A stretch of DNA of 64,000 bases from JALOLG01 sp963776935. GTDB taxonomy: Bacteria > Actinomycetota > Acidimicrobiia > Acidimicrobiales > Ilumatobacteraceae. Below are positions 35,745-44,625 of the stretch, piece by piece. How positions within the stretch are numbered: position 1 is the first letter of the stretch; the number at the start of each line of letters is the position of its first letter. The notes under the pieces are model-generated. The model worked only from the letters and a program-made list of their open reading frames with translations, ran no database searches and had not been told where the DNA came from. The stretch spans positions 248,001 through 312,000 of the forward strand of contig CAVZOP010000009.1 in NCBI GenBank assembly GCA_963776935.1. The letters run 5' to 3'. The position numbers were made by a program, and so were the translations under genes.

Positions 35745-36425
35745 TTGCCAAAGATCGTCGATCACGAGTGCCGACGCCAGGAACTGGTCGAGGCGGCATG
35801 GCGGGTGATCAACCGCGTCGGAATCGACAACGTCACGATCCGCGAGATCGCGACCGAGTCCGGGTACTCGACCGGCACGCTCGCCCACTACTTCAGCACC
35901 AAGGACGACATCTTGCGGTCGGCGCTCGAGCGGGCCGACAACGAGATCAAACTGCGCCTCGAGCGGATCCCTGACGACGTGCACCCGGCCGCTGCCCTCC
36001 GCCACGTCCTGCAGGAAGCGCTCCCGCTCGACGATCGTCGCGCCGTCGAGCTCACGCTCGACGTCAACTTCTGGGCCCGGGCGCTCAACCAACCGTCGCT
36101 GCGGGCACTGCAGCACCGCGACCATGACGTCTGGCGCGAGATCGTGCTCGAACGCGTCGAGCAGGCGCGGCGCGAGGGAGCGATCGACACCACGCGCTCG
36201 GCGGCCGACATCACCGACGTGCTGGTGGCGTTCGTCGACGGGCTCGGGCTGCAGGGTCTCGTGTATCCCGAGCTGCTCACCAAGGAGCGCATCGATCTGC
36301 TGCTCGACGCGCAACTGGTCGCCCTCGGTGCCGACGTGAGGAAGCTCACCCGCCTCGAGATCCCCGAGAGTGATCCACCATCAGCTCGACCTGCTGATCG
36401 ATTCGAGACAGGAGCCCAACCATGA
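35745..36425 (+). CDS. TetR family regulator (BetI-like N-terminus)
   Basis: 226-residue repressor-type protein. It begins PKIVDHECRRQELVEAAWRV and the helix-turn-helix is TIREIATESGYSTGTLAHYFS, an arrangement typical of BetI-like TetR proteins. The start codon is TTG 35745, chosen because GCGGGGGCGAC precedes it and family members begin MPKIVDH. The stop overlaps the ATG of the transketolase N-half (ATGA). It likely controls the divergent transporter operon and its own operon with the transketolase genes. Confidence 0.88.
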   Translation: MPKIVDHECRRQELVEAAWRVINRVGIDNVTIREIATESGYSTGTLAHYFSTKDDILRSALERADNEIKLRLERIPDDVHPAAALRHVLQEALPLDDRRAVELTLDVNFWARALNQPSLRALQHRDHDVWREIVLERVEQARREGAIDTTRSAADITDVLVAFVDGLGLQGLVYPELLTKERIDLLLDAQLVALGADVRKLTRLEIPESDPPSARPADRFETGAQP

Positions 36426-37267
36426 CCACCGCCAGCAACCGCGAGACGCTGCTCGATCAGCTCCGCGATCGGGCTCGCTTCGTGCGGACCGAGACAGTCC
36501 GGCTCTCGCGCATCGCGGGCGCCGGGCACTACGCGTCGTCGTTCTCGGCCGCCGAGCTGCTCGCCGCGCTGTACTACGCCGAACTGCGGATCCGACCCGA
36601 CCGAACCCGACTGGCCCGACCGCGACCGGTTCGTGCTCTCCAAGGGCCACGCCGCGATCGGGCTGTATCCCGTGCTCGCCGACCTCGGGTTCTTCGATCC
36701 CGCCGACCTCGACGACTACACGCGGCTCGGCAGCCGGTTCGGCGACCACCCCGACATGCGCAAGATCGCTGGCATCGACTTCAGCTCCGGATCGCTCGGC
36801 CACGGTTGTCGATCGCCGTCGGCATCGCCCTTGCCGGTCGGATCCGCGGCAGCGACCATCGCACCTGGTGCATGCTCGGCGACGGCGAGCTGGCCGAAGG
36901 GCAGGTCTGGGAGGCGGCGATGGCTGCCGGGCACCACCAGCTCGGCAACCTCGTGGCGATCGTCGACCGCAACCAGATGTGCATCGACGGGTTCACCGAC
37001 GACGTCATGGCCGTCGAGCCGCTCGACGCCCGCTTCGCCGACTTCGGGTGGCGTGCCCAACGGATCGACGGCCACGACCTCGACAGCATCCTGACACGTT
37101 CTCGCGATCTGCCCCGATCCGACACGGGCCAGCCGCAGGTGATCATCGCCGACACGATCAAAGGTCGCGGCGTGGCGCGCATGGAGCTGTCGCTCGACTG
37201 GCACGTCGGCAACCTCGTCGGCGACGACTACGACGATGTGATGGCCGAGCTGGAGGCGACGATGTGA
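36422..37267 (+). CDS. Transketolase, N-terminal subunit, two apparent frameshifts
   Basis: Thiamine-diphosphate-binding half of a split transketolase. CAGGAGCCCAACC precedes ATG 36422. The sequence runs RIAGAGHYASSFSAAELLAA, shifts one base near 36601 to EPDWPDRDRFVLSKGHAAIG and FSSGSLGHG, and returns near 36805 to LSIAVGIALAGR. The ThDP motif is GDGELAEGQVWEAAMAAGHH with IVDRNQMCIDG. The two shifts compensate each other, which argues for base-calling errors. The C-half follows at once, overlapping by GTGA. Split transketolases in catabolic loci often act on unusual sugars or apiose/ribose-like units. Confidence 0.88.
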   Translation: MTTASNRETLLDQLRDRARFVRTETVRLSRIAGAGHYASSFSAAELLAALYYAELRIRPDRTRLARPRPVRALQGPRRDRAVSRARRPRVLRSRRPRRLHAARQPVRRPPRHAQDRWHRLQLRIARPRLSIAVGIALAGRIRGSDHRTWCMLGDGELAEGQVWEAAMAAGHHQLGNLVAIVDRNQMCIDGFTDDVMAVEPLDARFADFGWRAQRIDGHDLDSILTRSRDLPRSDTGQPQVIIADTIKGRGVARMELSLDWHVGNLVGDDYDDVMAELEATM

Positions 37268-38345
37268 GCCGACTCCCCGGCGGCGCCGGCGAGCGACCGG
37301 GACGGTGGACCCCGTGACGTCCAGGACACCAGCGAGGTCTTCCGGGGCACGGCCACGGGCCGGACCAGCCTGCGCGACCAGCGCTCGACCGATGGCAGCG
37401 ACCAACTACGGGCGATCCCCGCCTTCGTGCTGGGTGAGGAACTGGCCGATCTCGCTGACCATGACGACCGCATCGCCGTGCTGACCGCCGATCTCGCCAA
37501 GGCCAACCGCACCAACGACTTCGCCGCCAGGCATCCGAACCGCTTCTTCAACCTCGGCATCGCCGAGAAGAACATGATCAGCGTCGCGGCCGGCATGGCC
37601 GCGTCGGGCTTCGTCACCTACGCGGCGACGTTCGCCTCGTTCTCGGCGCTGCTCGGCTGCGAGCAGATCCGCACCGACTGCGCCTATCCCCGCCTGCCGG
37701 TGCGCGTCATCGGGCATCACGCCGGGATGTCGATGGGGTTCTACGGCACCAGCCATCACGCCCTCGAAGACCTCGGCATCATGCGCACGATCGCCGAGCT
37801 CACCGTCGTGTGCGCGGCCGACGCCAACCACCTGCGCGGCATCCTCCGAGCGTCGGTCGACCATCCCGGCGCGATGTACATCCGCCTCGGTCGTGGTCGC
37901 GATCCCGGAGGTCTATCCGGGCGTGCCCAACGTCCAGTTCGGGCGGGCCAGCCGCCTGCGCGATGGCGCCGACGCGACAATCATCACGACGGGCTCGGAG
38001 GTGTATCCGTCATTGCAGGCAGCGGAGCGTCTCGCCACCGAAGGTGCCGACGTCGCCGTGATCGACATGCACACGGTCAAGCCGCTCGATCTCGATGCGG
38101 TCGCTGCTGCCGCCGCGACCGGCCGCGTGCTCACGGTCGAGGAGCACAACCGGACCAACGGGCTCGGCACGGCGACCGCCGAGGCGCTGCTGGAGGGTGG
38201 ATTCGCGGGGGTGCGCTTCCGCCGCCTCGACGTTCCCGACGAGTACGTGCCGATCGGCCCACCCGCCGCGCTGTATGCGCACTACCGGCTCGATGCGGAC
38301 GGGATCACGGCCGAGCTGAGGAGCCTCCTCGCCGACCAGTCGTGA
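37264..38345 (+). CDS. Transketolase, C-terminal subunit, two apparent frameshifts
   Basis: Pyrimidine-binding and C-terminal half of the split transketolase. The likely start is GTG 37264, overlapping the previous stop. VSRLPGGAGERPGRWTP then needs a shift near 37313 to read DVQDTSEVFRGTATGRTS. It continues HPNRFFNLGIAEKNMISVAAG, SGFVTYAATFASFSALLG and GHHAGMSMGFYGTSHH. A second shift near 37905 joins RLGRGRDP to EVYPGVPNVQFG. The C-terminal domain is DGADATIITTGSEVYP. About 359 residues when repaired. Confidence 0.86.
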
Positions 38346-38368
38346 GTTGTCCTCGATCGTGTCGTGGA

Positions 38369-38383
38369 CGAGGTCCGACCTCG
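38369..38383. terminator. Palindromic hairpin after the transketolase genes
   Basis: CGAGGTC-C-GACCTCG is a perfect 15-bp palindrome, flanked outside by CGATCG at 38354-38359 and 38384-38389, starting 24 bases after the stop of the transketolase C-half. It could be a terminator or a regulator site. Confidence 0.4.
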
Positions 38384-38392
38384 CGATCGGGG

Positions 38393-38533
38393 TCAGGCGG
38401 AAGTCGGGTTCGCCGCAGCACCCGGCGCGGCGCGCTTGCGGCGAGGGCGCCGGCGCCCGCGCAGCTCGCCGGAACGCACTCGGGCGAGGTGTTCGAGGTG
38501 GGCGATGTCGTATGAGTAGGCGTGGTAGTTCAT
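38393..38533 (-). CDS. Possible 46-residue basic protein
   Basis: An open frame from ATG 38533 to TGA 38393. It begins MNYHAYSYDIAHLEHLARVR and continues with SGELRGRRRPRRKRAA and a short Ala/Pro tail. Its start resembles the small MNxxxY..A..-type basic proteins often found alone in Actinobacteria. It lies 77 bases after the SARP gene on the same strand, with only a weak GAGACG upstream. Function unknown; it may be chance. Confidence 0.4.
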   Translation of the reverse strand: MNYHAYSYDIAHLEHLARVRSGELRGRRRPRRKRAAPGAAANPTSA

Positions 38534-38610
38534 GTCGTTTTCGTCTCGTTGGATGGGGGTCGTTCAGGCGTGTCCTGCGAGATGTAGTACGTAGGCCGGT
38601 TGGCTGTGGT

Positions 38611-41600
38611 TCAACGCCCGACCACTCGGAAGTCCGCCAGCGCGCGACGGCAACGTTCGGCATCCAGTGGTTGGCCGGCACGCTGGAACTGATCGATGGC
38701 GGACTGCATTCGCTCCCGCGCCGTCGCCGGGTCGCCGCTGGCATCCGCGACCATGGCTTGCGCTTCGGCCATCGCCGCCTCCCACGACGTGCCCTGCCAC
38801 AGCATGGACGACTGCTCCGCCATGACGAGGTGGCGTTGCGCGTTCGGTAGGTCGCCGACGCGTGCGCAGGCGATCGCTGCCGGTACCGACAGCATGATCG
38901 AACAGAACGCGCAGGCGTCGTCCCAGCCGAGCGTCGACTCGGCCCGATCGACGATGGCACGAGCATCGATCGGGTCGGATGCGGCGAGGATCATGGTGCC
39001 GAAGATCCGCTGCAGCAGGTGCTTGGCGATCATCGACTCGCGGGCCAGTGGAAGTGCCTGCTGCAGCAATCGCATCGCCGTGTCTCCGTCGCCTTCGGCG
39101 ACGCGCACCTCGGCGAGGCGCTGCAGGGAGTGTGCTTGACCGGCTGTCGATCCGAGATCGCGGTGCAACTCGCTGGACTCCGTCAGCTCGGCCGTGGCGA
39201 GCTCGAGGTCGCCCGAGAGCAGCGCCGCTTCGCCGATCAACGCCGCCGCGAACGCCGCTGCACGCAGGGCGCCGCTGCGCCGCGCCGTCGTCTGCAGGTC
39301 GCGGGCCACGGCGATGACGTCGGCATAGGGCATCGGCCCGTAGAGCAGGTACTCCGCCGGGCAGAGGTAGCCGTCGAAGATCGCATTGGCGATCTCGGGG
39401 CTCTCACGAGTCCGCCGCAGTTCGAGGCGCATCCGATCGAACCAGTTCCCCGACGAGTGCGCCAGCAGTCCCTGGAGGGCGACGAGATCGAGCACCATCC
39501 AGTTGCGTTCGCCGGCGAGCACGAGACCCTGCGCTTCCTCCGAGGCCGCCTGGGCCAGGTCGAAGTCGGAGGTGAAGAACGCGAACTTGCCTCGGGCGAG
39601 GAGGATGTCGGCATCGTCGACGCCACCGTCGGTCTCGAGACCGTCGAGTGCGGCGGCCGCGGTCTCGAGGTCGCCCGACATCACGGCCGAGCGGGCGAGC
39701 CGAGCGCGCAGTTGTCGCACTGCCCTCGGATCGGCGGCTTCGAGTGCCTCCCGGTAGGCCGATGTCGCCATCGGGTCGCCGATCGCGTTGAGCAGGTCGC
39801 CGCGCAACGAGAGTGCCGTGGCCCGGTGCACTCCGGTTGCGTGCGGCCGGACGGCGTCGACCAGCGCCAATGCATCCCGGTAGGCGCCGATCGCGGCCTC
39901 CGTCTCCGCCGCGCGGAGGAGGTACGGCACCGCGTCAGCGGCTGCACCGGAGTGGAGCAGATGGTGACCGATGCGGGCCGCCGAGGCGTCGAGCTCGATC
40001 AGCCGGCTGGCCGCGTCGCGATGGATCCCGCGACGTCGGTGCGGCGGGACGTCGTCGAGGAGGGCGTCGCGCACGAGGCCGTGGCGGAACCGGTACCCGG
40101 TGCTCGCGGGCTCGACGATCAGTGCGTCGAGCGCGGCGTCGAGGTGATCGAACGCCTCCGTCTCGGGCAGCCCGGAGAGGGCGACGAACTCGTCGGTGTC
40201 GAACGACGATCCGACCACCGCCACACGCTGCAGCACCTCACGCGTCGCCGGCGCGATGCCACCGATCATGTTGGCGTCGAGCGCTTGCACCCAACGCGGC
40301 TCGGTGGCCGCCCGCCGAGCCAGCTCGTTCACCGCGAACGGGATGCCGCGACCGAATGCCGCGATCTGGTCGACCAATTCGGGCGTGGGTTCAGCGACAT
40401 GGCGGCGGATGAGGGTCGCCACGTCGTCGTCGCCGAGTGGCCCGAGCTCGAGCTCCGTCGCCCCATGTCGGTCGACGAGGCTCTGGCGCGTCTCCGCCAG
40501 CGTGTCGGTCATCGGTGCGAGCCGATGAGTGAGCACGATGCACACCCGTTCGTCGTGGGTGGAACGGGCGATGTAGTGGATGAGTCGCAGACTGGCGTCG
40601 TCGGCGTCGTGGACGTCGTCGACGGTGAGCAGCAGGCCATTCGTGGCCGACGCCAAGCGAACCAGTTCGGCGGCGGCGACGAACAGCCGCTGGTGCGAAC
40701 TTCCACCGGACCAGGAGATCTCCGCGCCGGCGAGTGCACGGTCGATCTCTTCGCGATGGTGGTCGGGGAGCCCGTCGAGCAGCGACGGGTGACGGCGACA
40801 CAGGTCGGCGAGCGCCTCGACGACCGGCGCGTACGGCCACGCCCCTTCGACCGGTGCCGACGTTCCCTGGCCGACGCGATATCCCAACTCCTTCGCTCGT
40901 GCCGTGATCGCGGACAGCAGCGACGACTTGCCGACGCCGGCGGGCCCGCCGACGATCAGTGTTCGGCTCCGACCAGCGGCGGTGTCGAGCAGTGCCTGTT
41001 CGGCGATCGCCAGCTCGATGTCGCGGCCGACCAATGTGTCGTCGCGGCGGGCGACGACCTCGTGCTCGGCCAGGAGACGGTCGCGGAGCGCCAGCGCGTC
41101 GCGGCCGGGAGCGACGCCGAGCTCACGTCGCAACGCCCGGTCCATGCGTTCGAACTGGCGCAACGCCGCGTGGCGGTCGCCATTCGCCGCGTACCGTCGC
41201 ATGAGGGCCAGGTGGGCGACCTCATCACTGGCGTCGATCTCGACAACCGCCTCCCAGCGACCGTCGAGACGTAGCAGGTCGAGGTGGCGGAGGCGCAGCT
41301 GCTCGCGCCGCCCCTCGGCCCACGTCTCGTACCGGTCCTGAGGAAGCAGCTCACCGCCATACGTCGACAGCGCCTCGCGGGCGGCGGCGACGTCCTCGTC
41401 GGCGAGCGCCCGACGGGCGAGCTCCTCGAATCGGACGACGTCGACGATCGTGTCGGCGTCGGGACAGAGCAGGACGTTGTCATCGCGCAGCACGACCGAG
41501 TTCGGCACGGCGATGGCGCGCCTGGCGAAGTGCGCCGCCTTGTGCAGCTTCGGCGCCGCCTCGTCGATGCTGTCATCGGGCCACACGAGATCGATGATCT

Positions 41601-41793
41601 GCTCGCGGTGCAGACGCCGGTCGGGCGCCATCGCGAGCACCTTCACGAGCGCCGCCGCGTGCCGGCGCGTCCAGCTGGCGACCGGCACACCGTCGACCGT
41701 GACCTCGAATCGACCGAGCAGCGCGATCTGGACCGTCGCCGGCCGCGACGCCATCGCGGTCGCCGAGGCGCGTGCTGTCGGACCGGCGGTCAT
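38611..41793 (-). CDS. Large SARP/BTAD-type regulator with AAA ATPase and TPR region
   Basis: A 1060-residue intact transcriptional regulator. Residues about 22-100 form the OmpR-like winged helix of SARP proteins (QIALLGRFEVTVDGVPVASW). The BTAD helices follow to about 245 (AHLALMRRYAANGDRHAALR). Next comes an ATPase with Walker A VGGPAGVGKSSLLSA and Walker B LLLTVDDVHDADDAS, and then a long helical TPR-like region to the end. Such proteins integrate an unknown signal and activate target promoters. No obvious target cluster adjoins it. ATG 41793 overlaps the stop of a 29-codon open frame. Confidence 0.9.
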   Translation of the reverse strand: MTAGPTARASATAMASRPATVQIALLGRFEVTVDGVPVASWTRRHAAALVKVLAMAPDRRLHREQIIDLVWPDDSIDEAAPKLHKAAHFARRAIAVPNSVVLRDDNVLLCPDADTIVDVVRFEELARRALADEDVAAAREALSTYGGELLPQDRYETWAEGRREQLRLRHLDLLRLDGRWEAVVEIDASDEVAHLALMRRYAANGDRHAALRQFERMDRALRRELGVAPGRDALALRDRLLAEHEVVARRDDTLVGRDIELAIAEQALLDTAAGRSRTLIVGGPAGVGKSSLLSAITARAKELGYRVGQGTSAPVEGAWPYAPVVEALADLCRRHPSLLDGLPDHHREEIDRALAGAEISWSGGSSHQRLFVAAAELVRLASATNGLLLTVDDVHDADDASLRLIHYIARSTHDERVCIVLTHRLAPMTDTLAETRQSLVDRHGATELELGPLGDDDVATLIRRHVAEPTPELVDQIAAFGRGIPFAVNELARRAATEPRWVQALDANMIGGIAPATREVLQRVAVVGSSFDTDEFVALSGLPETEAFDHLDAALDALIVEPASTGYRFRHGLVRDALLDDVPPHRRRGIHRDAASRLIELDASAARIGHHLLHSGAAADAVPYLLRAAETEAAIGAYRDALALVDAVRPHATGVHRATALSLRGDLLNAIGDPMATSAYREALEAADPRAVRQLRARLARSAVMSGDLETAAAALDGLETDGGVDDADILLARGKFAFFTSDFDLAQAASEEAQGLVLAGERNWMVLDLVALQGLLAHSSGNWFDRMRLELRRTRESPEIANAIFDGYLCPAEYLLYGPMPYADVIAVARDLQTTARRSGALRAAAFAAALIGEAALLSGDLELATAELTESSELHRDLGSTAGQAHSLQRLAEVRVAEGDGDTAMRLLQQALPLARESMIAKHLLQRIFGTMILAASDPIDARAIVDRAESTLGWDDACAFCSIMLSVPAAIACARVGDLPNAQRHLVMAEQSSMLWQGTSWEAAMAEAQAMVADASGDPATARERMQSAIDQFQRAGQPLDAERCRRALADFRVVGR

Positions 41794-42043
41794 CGTGCGA
41801 GCAGATCCATGGCGATCACCGCCCAAGCGTAGGACCCACCACCGCCGGCGGCGAGGCGCAGCCGGGCAGGGGTGGTCATGATCGGCGATCGTTCGTCGAT
41901 GGCGCCTTCCTCCGGCCTTCCCTGGTCGTCGGGAGCACGGGGAATGAGCGGGGAATGCGGCGTTCGTACGGTTCTCACACCTCGACACGCGCGGCCGCCA
42001 CCTCGGCGACGCGTCCACCGGCCCATCCACACACCAGAGACGA

Positions 42044-42859
42044 ATGCCAGCGCCAATGTTCTCCGCCGACCAACCATCGCCCCTACGTGACAGCGCCTCG
42101 CGGCGCGCTCGCCGCTCCCGGAACCGACGAGCCGTCACCCGCCGCCGCACGCTGCTCGGCGTGTGGGCGCATCCCGACGACGAGGCCTACACATCCGCCG
42201 GTCTGATGGCCGAGTTCCGCCGACGCGGCGATCGCGTCGTGGTCGTCACCGCCACGCTCGGCGAGCACGGTACGAGCGACCCGGCGACATGGCCGCCCAC
42301 CGCGCTGGCGGCACGGCGGCACGTCGAGCTGCGTGAGAGCCTCGCCGCACTCGGCGTCGACGAGTTCCACGTGCTCGGCTACGAGGACGGCGGATGCGAG
42401 CTGGGCGACGGCACGGAGGCCATTGCCGGCGTCATCGCCGACATCGAGCCGGACCTGATCGTCACGTTCGGGCCCGACGGCATGACCGGGCATCCCGATC
42501 ACCGGGCGGTCAGTCGCTGGACCACCGACGCCTGGATCACCAACCGGCCGACCGCCGAGCTGTGGTACGCCACCGTCACCCCCGACTTCCACGTGCGGTG
42601 GGGATCGATCAACGACGAGATCGGGTTGTGGGCGGATCAGCCCGAGCCTCCGTGCACGACGGCGGCCGATCTCGCCCGCAGCACCCGGCTGCCCGACGAT
42701 CTGCTCGATCTCAAGGTCACGGCGCTCGCGGCCCACGCTTCGCAGACGCGACCCCTCATCGAGCTGCTCGGACCTGCGATCTACCGCGAGTGGTGGCGCA
42801 CCGAGTCGTTCCGTCCGGTCGGCGCGCCCGTGTTGGCGGCCGTCGACGTCACGCATTGA
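42044..42859 (+). CDS. PIG-L family deacetylase
   Basis: Zinc-dependent N-acetylglucosaminyl deacetylase family (MshB/Mca/BshB relatives). The zinc motif is LLGVWAHPDDEAYTSAG and the third ligand is in TGHPDHRAVSRW. The catalytic domain is about 235 residues. The first 35 residues after ATG 42044 are basic and low-complexity, so the true start may lie later or be disturbed; ATG 42056 is an alternative. Possible roles are mycothiol biosynthesis or conjugate cleavage, or deacetylation in a catabolic path. It stands upstream of an MFS gene with 80 bases between. Confidence 0.85.
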   Translation: MPAPMFSADQPSPLRDSASRRARRSRNRRAVTRRRTLLGVWAHPDDEAYTSAGLMAEFRRRGDRVVVVTATLGEHGTSDPATWPPTALAARRHVELRESLAALGVDEFHVLGYEDGGCELGDGTEAIAGVIADIEPDLIVTFGPDGMTGHPDHRAVSRWTTDAWITNRPTAELWYATVTPDFHVRWGSINDEIGLWADQPEPPCTTAADLARSTRLPDDLLDLKVTALAAHASQTRPLIELLGPAIYREWWRTESFRPVGAPVLAAVDVTH

Positions 42860-42925
42860 CGCGGGACCCTGTCCAACGGCGTGAGGTGAGGGTACGGAGA
42901 CCGACCCGCGGCGAGCGACGCGCCT

Positions 42926-42931
42926 TACCCT
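42926..42931 (+). promoter_or_regulatory. TACCCT -10 element, leaderless
   Basis: TACCCT ends 8 bases before GTG 42940 of the MFS gene. The GGGGG in between is too close to serve as a normal ribosome site. Confidence 0.4.
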
Positions 42932-42939
42932 GGGGGTTC

Positions 42940-44160
42940 GTGTCGTCGGCCATGGACTCCCCGGCCTACCGCCGGTTGTTGTACAGCTCGGCGGCGGTGA
43001 TCTTCGGCGTGATGGGGCAGGCCGTCGCTCGCGGATGGCTGGCGCGGGACCTGACCGGGAACAACACTGGCCTGGGTGGCGTGATGCTGGTGTTCGGGTT
43101 TGCGATGCTGGTCGCCACGCCGTGGGGCGGAGTTGCGGCCGATCGGTTCCCCAAACGCGTCGTGCTGTTGGTCTCGGTCGCGTTGCTGGTCGTGTCGTCG
43201 TCGCTGGTCGGTCTGGCCGTGGTCGGCGACGTGATCGAGTACTGGATGCTGCTCCTCGCGAGCGCGATTCAAGCCACCGCGTTCGCCCTGTTCCTTCCGA
43301 CGCGGATCGCGTTCATCGCCGAAGTCGTCGATCCGGAAGCCATCGGGCCGGCGGTGATGCTCAACCAGACCACACAGGAGGCGATGCGGGTGATCGCGCC
43401 TGCGATGGCCGGCGTGCTGATCGGCTTGTCGTGGTTCGGGGTCGGGGGAGTGTTCCTCCTCTCGGCCGCGACGAGCGCGATCGCCTGCGGCGTGCTGCTC
43501 GGGCTCCCGCGCGGCGAGCCTCGAACGGCGTCGACGCGCTCGCCGATCGCCGAGATCTTCGATGCTGTCCGATACGTCCGCGCCCGCCCCGGGCTCGGGC
43601 TCGTCGCGATCACGACGATCGGTGTCGTGGTCGTCGCCTTCCCGTACCTCACGTTCTTGCCGACGCTGGCCGACGAACGCTACGACGTCGGGGCCGGGGG
43701 CTACGGGCTGATGGCAGGCGTGGCCGGCTTCGGCGCTGTCGTCGCCGGCGTGTTGGTGCCGCGCCGAGGATGGGTGGTGCAGCGACCGTGGCCGACGGTC
43801 GCCGTCTCGGGTGGAGCACTCGGCGTTTCCCTGATCGTGCTCGGTCTGGCCGGTGCGTTCTGGCTCGCCCTGGTGGCGCTGCTCGCGGTCGGTGCGGCAG
43901 GTCTGGTGTTCCAGACGACAACGCAGTCGTTGATGCTGGCGCTGTCGGACGTCGACTACCACGGCCGGATGCAGAGCATGGTCGTGCTCGGCTTCAGCGG
44001 TTTCGGGCTCGCCGCCCTGCCCCTGGGACTGCTCGCCGACGCGGTCACGCTCGAGGTGACGATGGTGGCCATGGGAGTCGTCGTGCTGGTCGTGACCGCG
44101 GCGTTCGTGCGGAAGCGGCTCGAACACCGTCGAATGGTCGTCGCCGTCGACTACATCTGA
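42940..44160 (+). CDS. MFS transporter
   Basis: Major facilitator superfamily permease of about 406 residues and 10-12 hydrophobic segments. It begins SSAMDSPAYRRLLYSSAAVI. The loop 2-3 motif is WGGVAADRFPKRVVLL (GxxADRxxRR type), and the middle loop is PRGEPRTASTRSPIAEIFDA. It resembles the enterobactin-exporter (EntS)-like branch with an exporter bias. GTG 42940 or ATG 42952 are possible starts. The stop lies in a hairpin shared with the convergent SnoaL-like gene. Confidence 0.88.
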   Translation: MSSAMDSPAYRRLLYSSAAVIFGVMGQAVARGWLARDLTGNNTGLGGVMLVFGFAMLVATPWGGVAADRFPKRVVLLVSVALLVVSSSLVGLAVVGDVIEYWMLLLASAIQATAFALFLPTRIAFIAEVVDPEAIGPAVMLNQTTQEAMRVIAPAMAGVLIGLSWFGVGGVFLLSAATSAIACGVLLGLPRGEPRTASTRSPIAEIFDAVRYVRARPGLGLVAITTIGVVVVAFPYLTFLPTLADERYDVGAGGYGLMAGVAGFGAVVAGVLVPRRGWVVQRPWPTVAVSGGALGVSLIVLGLAGAFWLALVALLAVGAAGLVFQTTTQSLMLALSDVDYHGRMQSMVVLGFSGFGLAALPLGLLADAVTLEVTMVAMGVVVLVVTAAFVRKRLEHRRMVVAVDYI

Positions 44161-44180
44161 CGGTTGGTGGCACCCGTCAG
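44157..44180. terminator. Hairpin containing both stop codons of convergent genes
   Basis: CTGACGG (44157-44163) and CCGTCAG (44174-44180), 7-bp perfect arms around a 10-base loop. The MFS stop (44158-44160) is in one arm and the SnoaL-like stop (44177-44179) is in the other. It can act in both directions. Confidence 0.55.
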
Positions 44181-44566
44181 TGAGACCACTCGACGCCGAG
44201 GAAGTTGGCGACCCACTGCTCGGCGATGCGGCCGTCCTCGACGCGCTGGATCATCAACCACGTCACGACCGAGCGTTCACCGGTCTCACGGTTGATTCCC
44301 TTGCTCGTCGCCCTCGTCCATACCTTGTCACCGTCGACGACGCGATCGTCGATCACCGTCTCGGCCCGCGACAGGACGCGCTGGAACTCGCCCAAACGAG
44401 CCTTGTAGGCGGCGCGGGTCTCACGCTCGGTCCCGCTCCCCATGTGGCGGATGAACGGCTCGGCGAACAACTCGTCGATCGCGTCGAGGTTGCCATCCCG
44501 CCAGATCTCGTCCCACCAGCGCTGGGTGACGGCCAACACGGCTGCGTCGCGATCGCCCCCCTCCAC
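44177..44566 (-). CDS. SnoaL-like (NTF2-fold) protein
   Basis: A 129-residue protein of the SnoaL/ester-cyclase-like NTF2 superfamily: VTQRWWDEIWRDGNLDAIDE, then LFAEPFIRHMGSGTE, and a C-terminal EDGRIAEQWVANFLGVEW, the usual pattern of this family. GTG 44566 lies 7 bases after TAGACT, supporting a leaderless start over an ATG at 44629. Reaction unknown. Confidence 0.82.
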   Translation of the reverse strand: MEGGDRDAAVLAVTQRWWDEIWRDGNLDAIDELFAEPFIRHMGSGTERETRAAYKARLGEFQRVLSRAETVIDDRVVDGDKVWTRATSKGINRETGERSVVTWLMIQRVEDGRIAEQWVANFLGVEWSH

Positions 44567-44573
44567 GACACCG

Positions 44574-44579
44574 AGTCTA
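44574..44579 (-). promoter_or_regulatory. TAGACT -10 element, leaderless
   Basis: TAGACT on the minus strand ends 7 bases before GTG 44566 of the SnoaL-like gene. Confidence 0.45.
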
Positions 44580-44625
44580 TGGATCGCGCCCCGAACGTCG
44601 CAGTCCGGCGGTCGATCGACCGCGG

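Noticed and set aside
36601..37905. Programmed frameshifting in the transketolase genes
   Set aside because: There are several shifts in one locus, without slippery heptamers or downstream structures, and similar shifts occur throughout the window; consensus error is simpler.
39019..41274. A 751-codon open frame on the plus strand across the SARP gene
   Set aside because: It is a by-product of the high-GC codon use of the intact SARP gene on the other strand: composition is arginine/valine/glycine-heavy and no family is recognisable.
41790..41879. A 29-codon minus-strand frame (MTTPARLRLAAGGGG...) whose stop overlaps the SARP ATG by ATGA
   Set aside because: The overlap is suggestive of a coupled leader peptide, but there is no ribosome site or -10 element and the length is within chance, so it is not listed as a gene.
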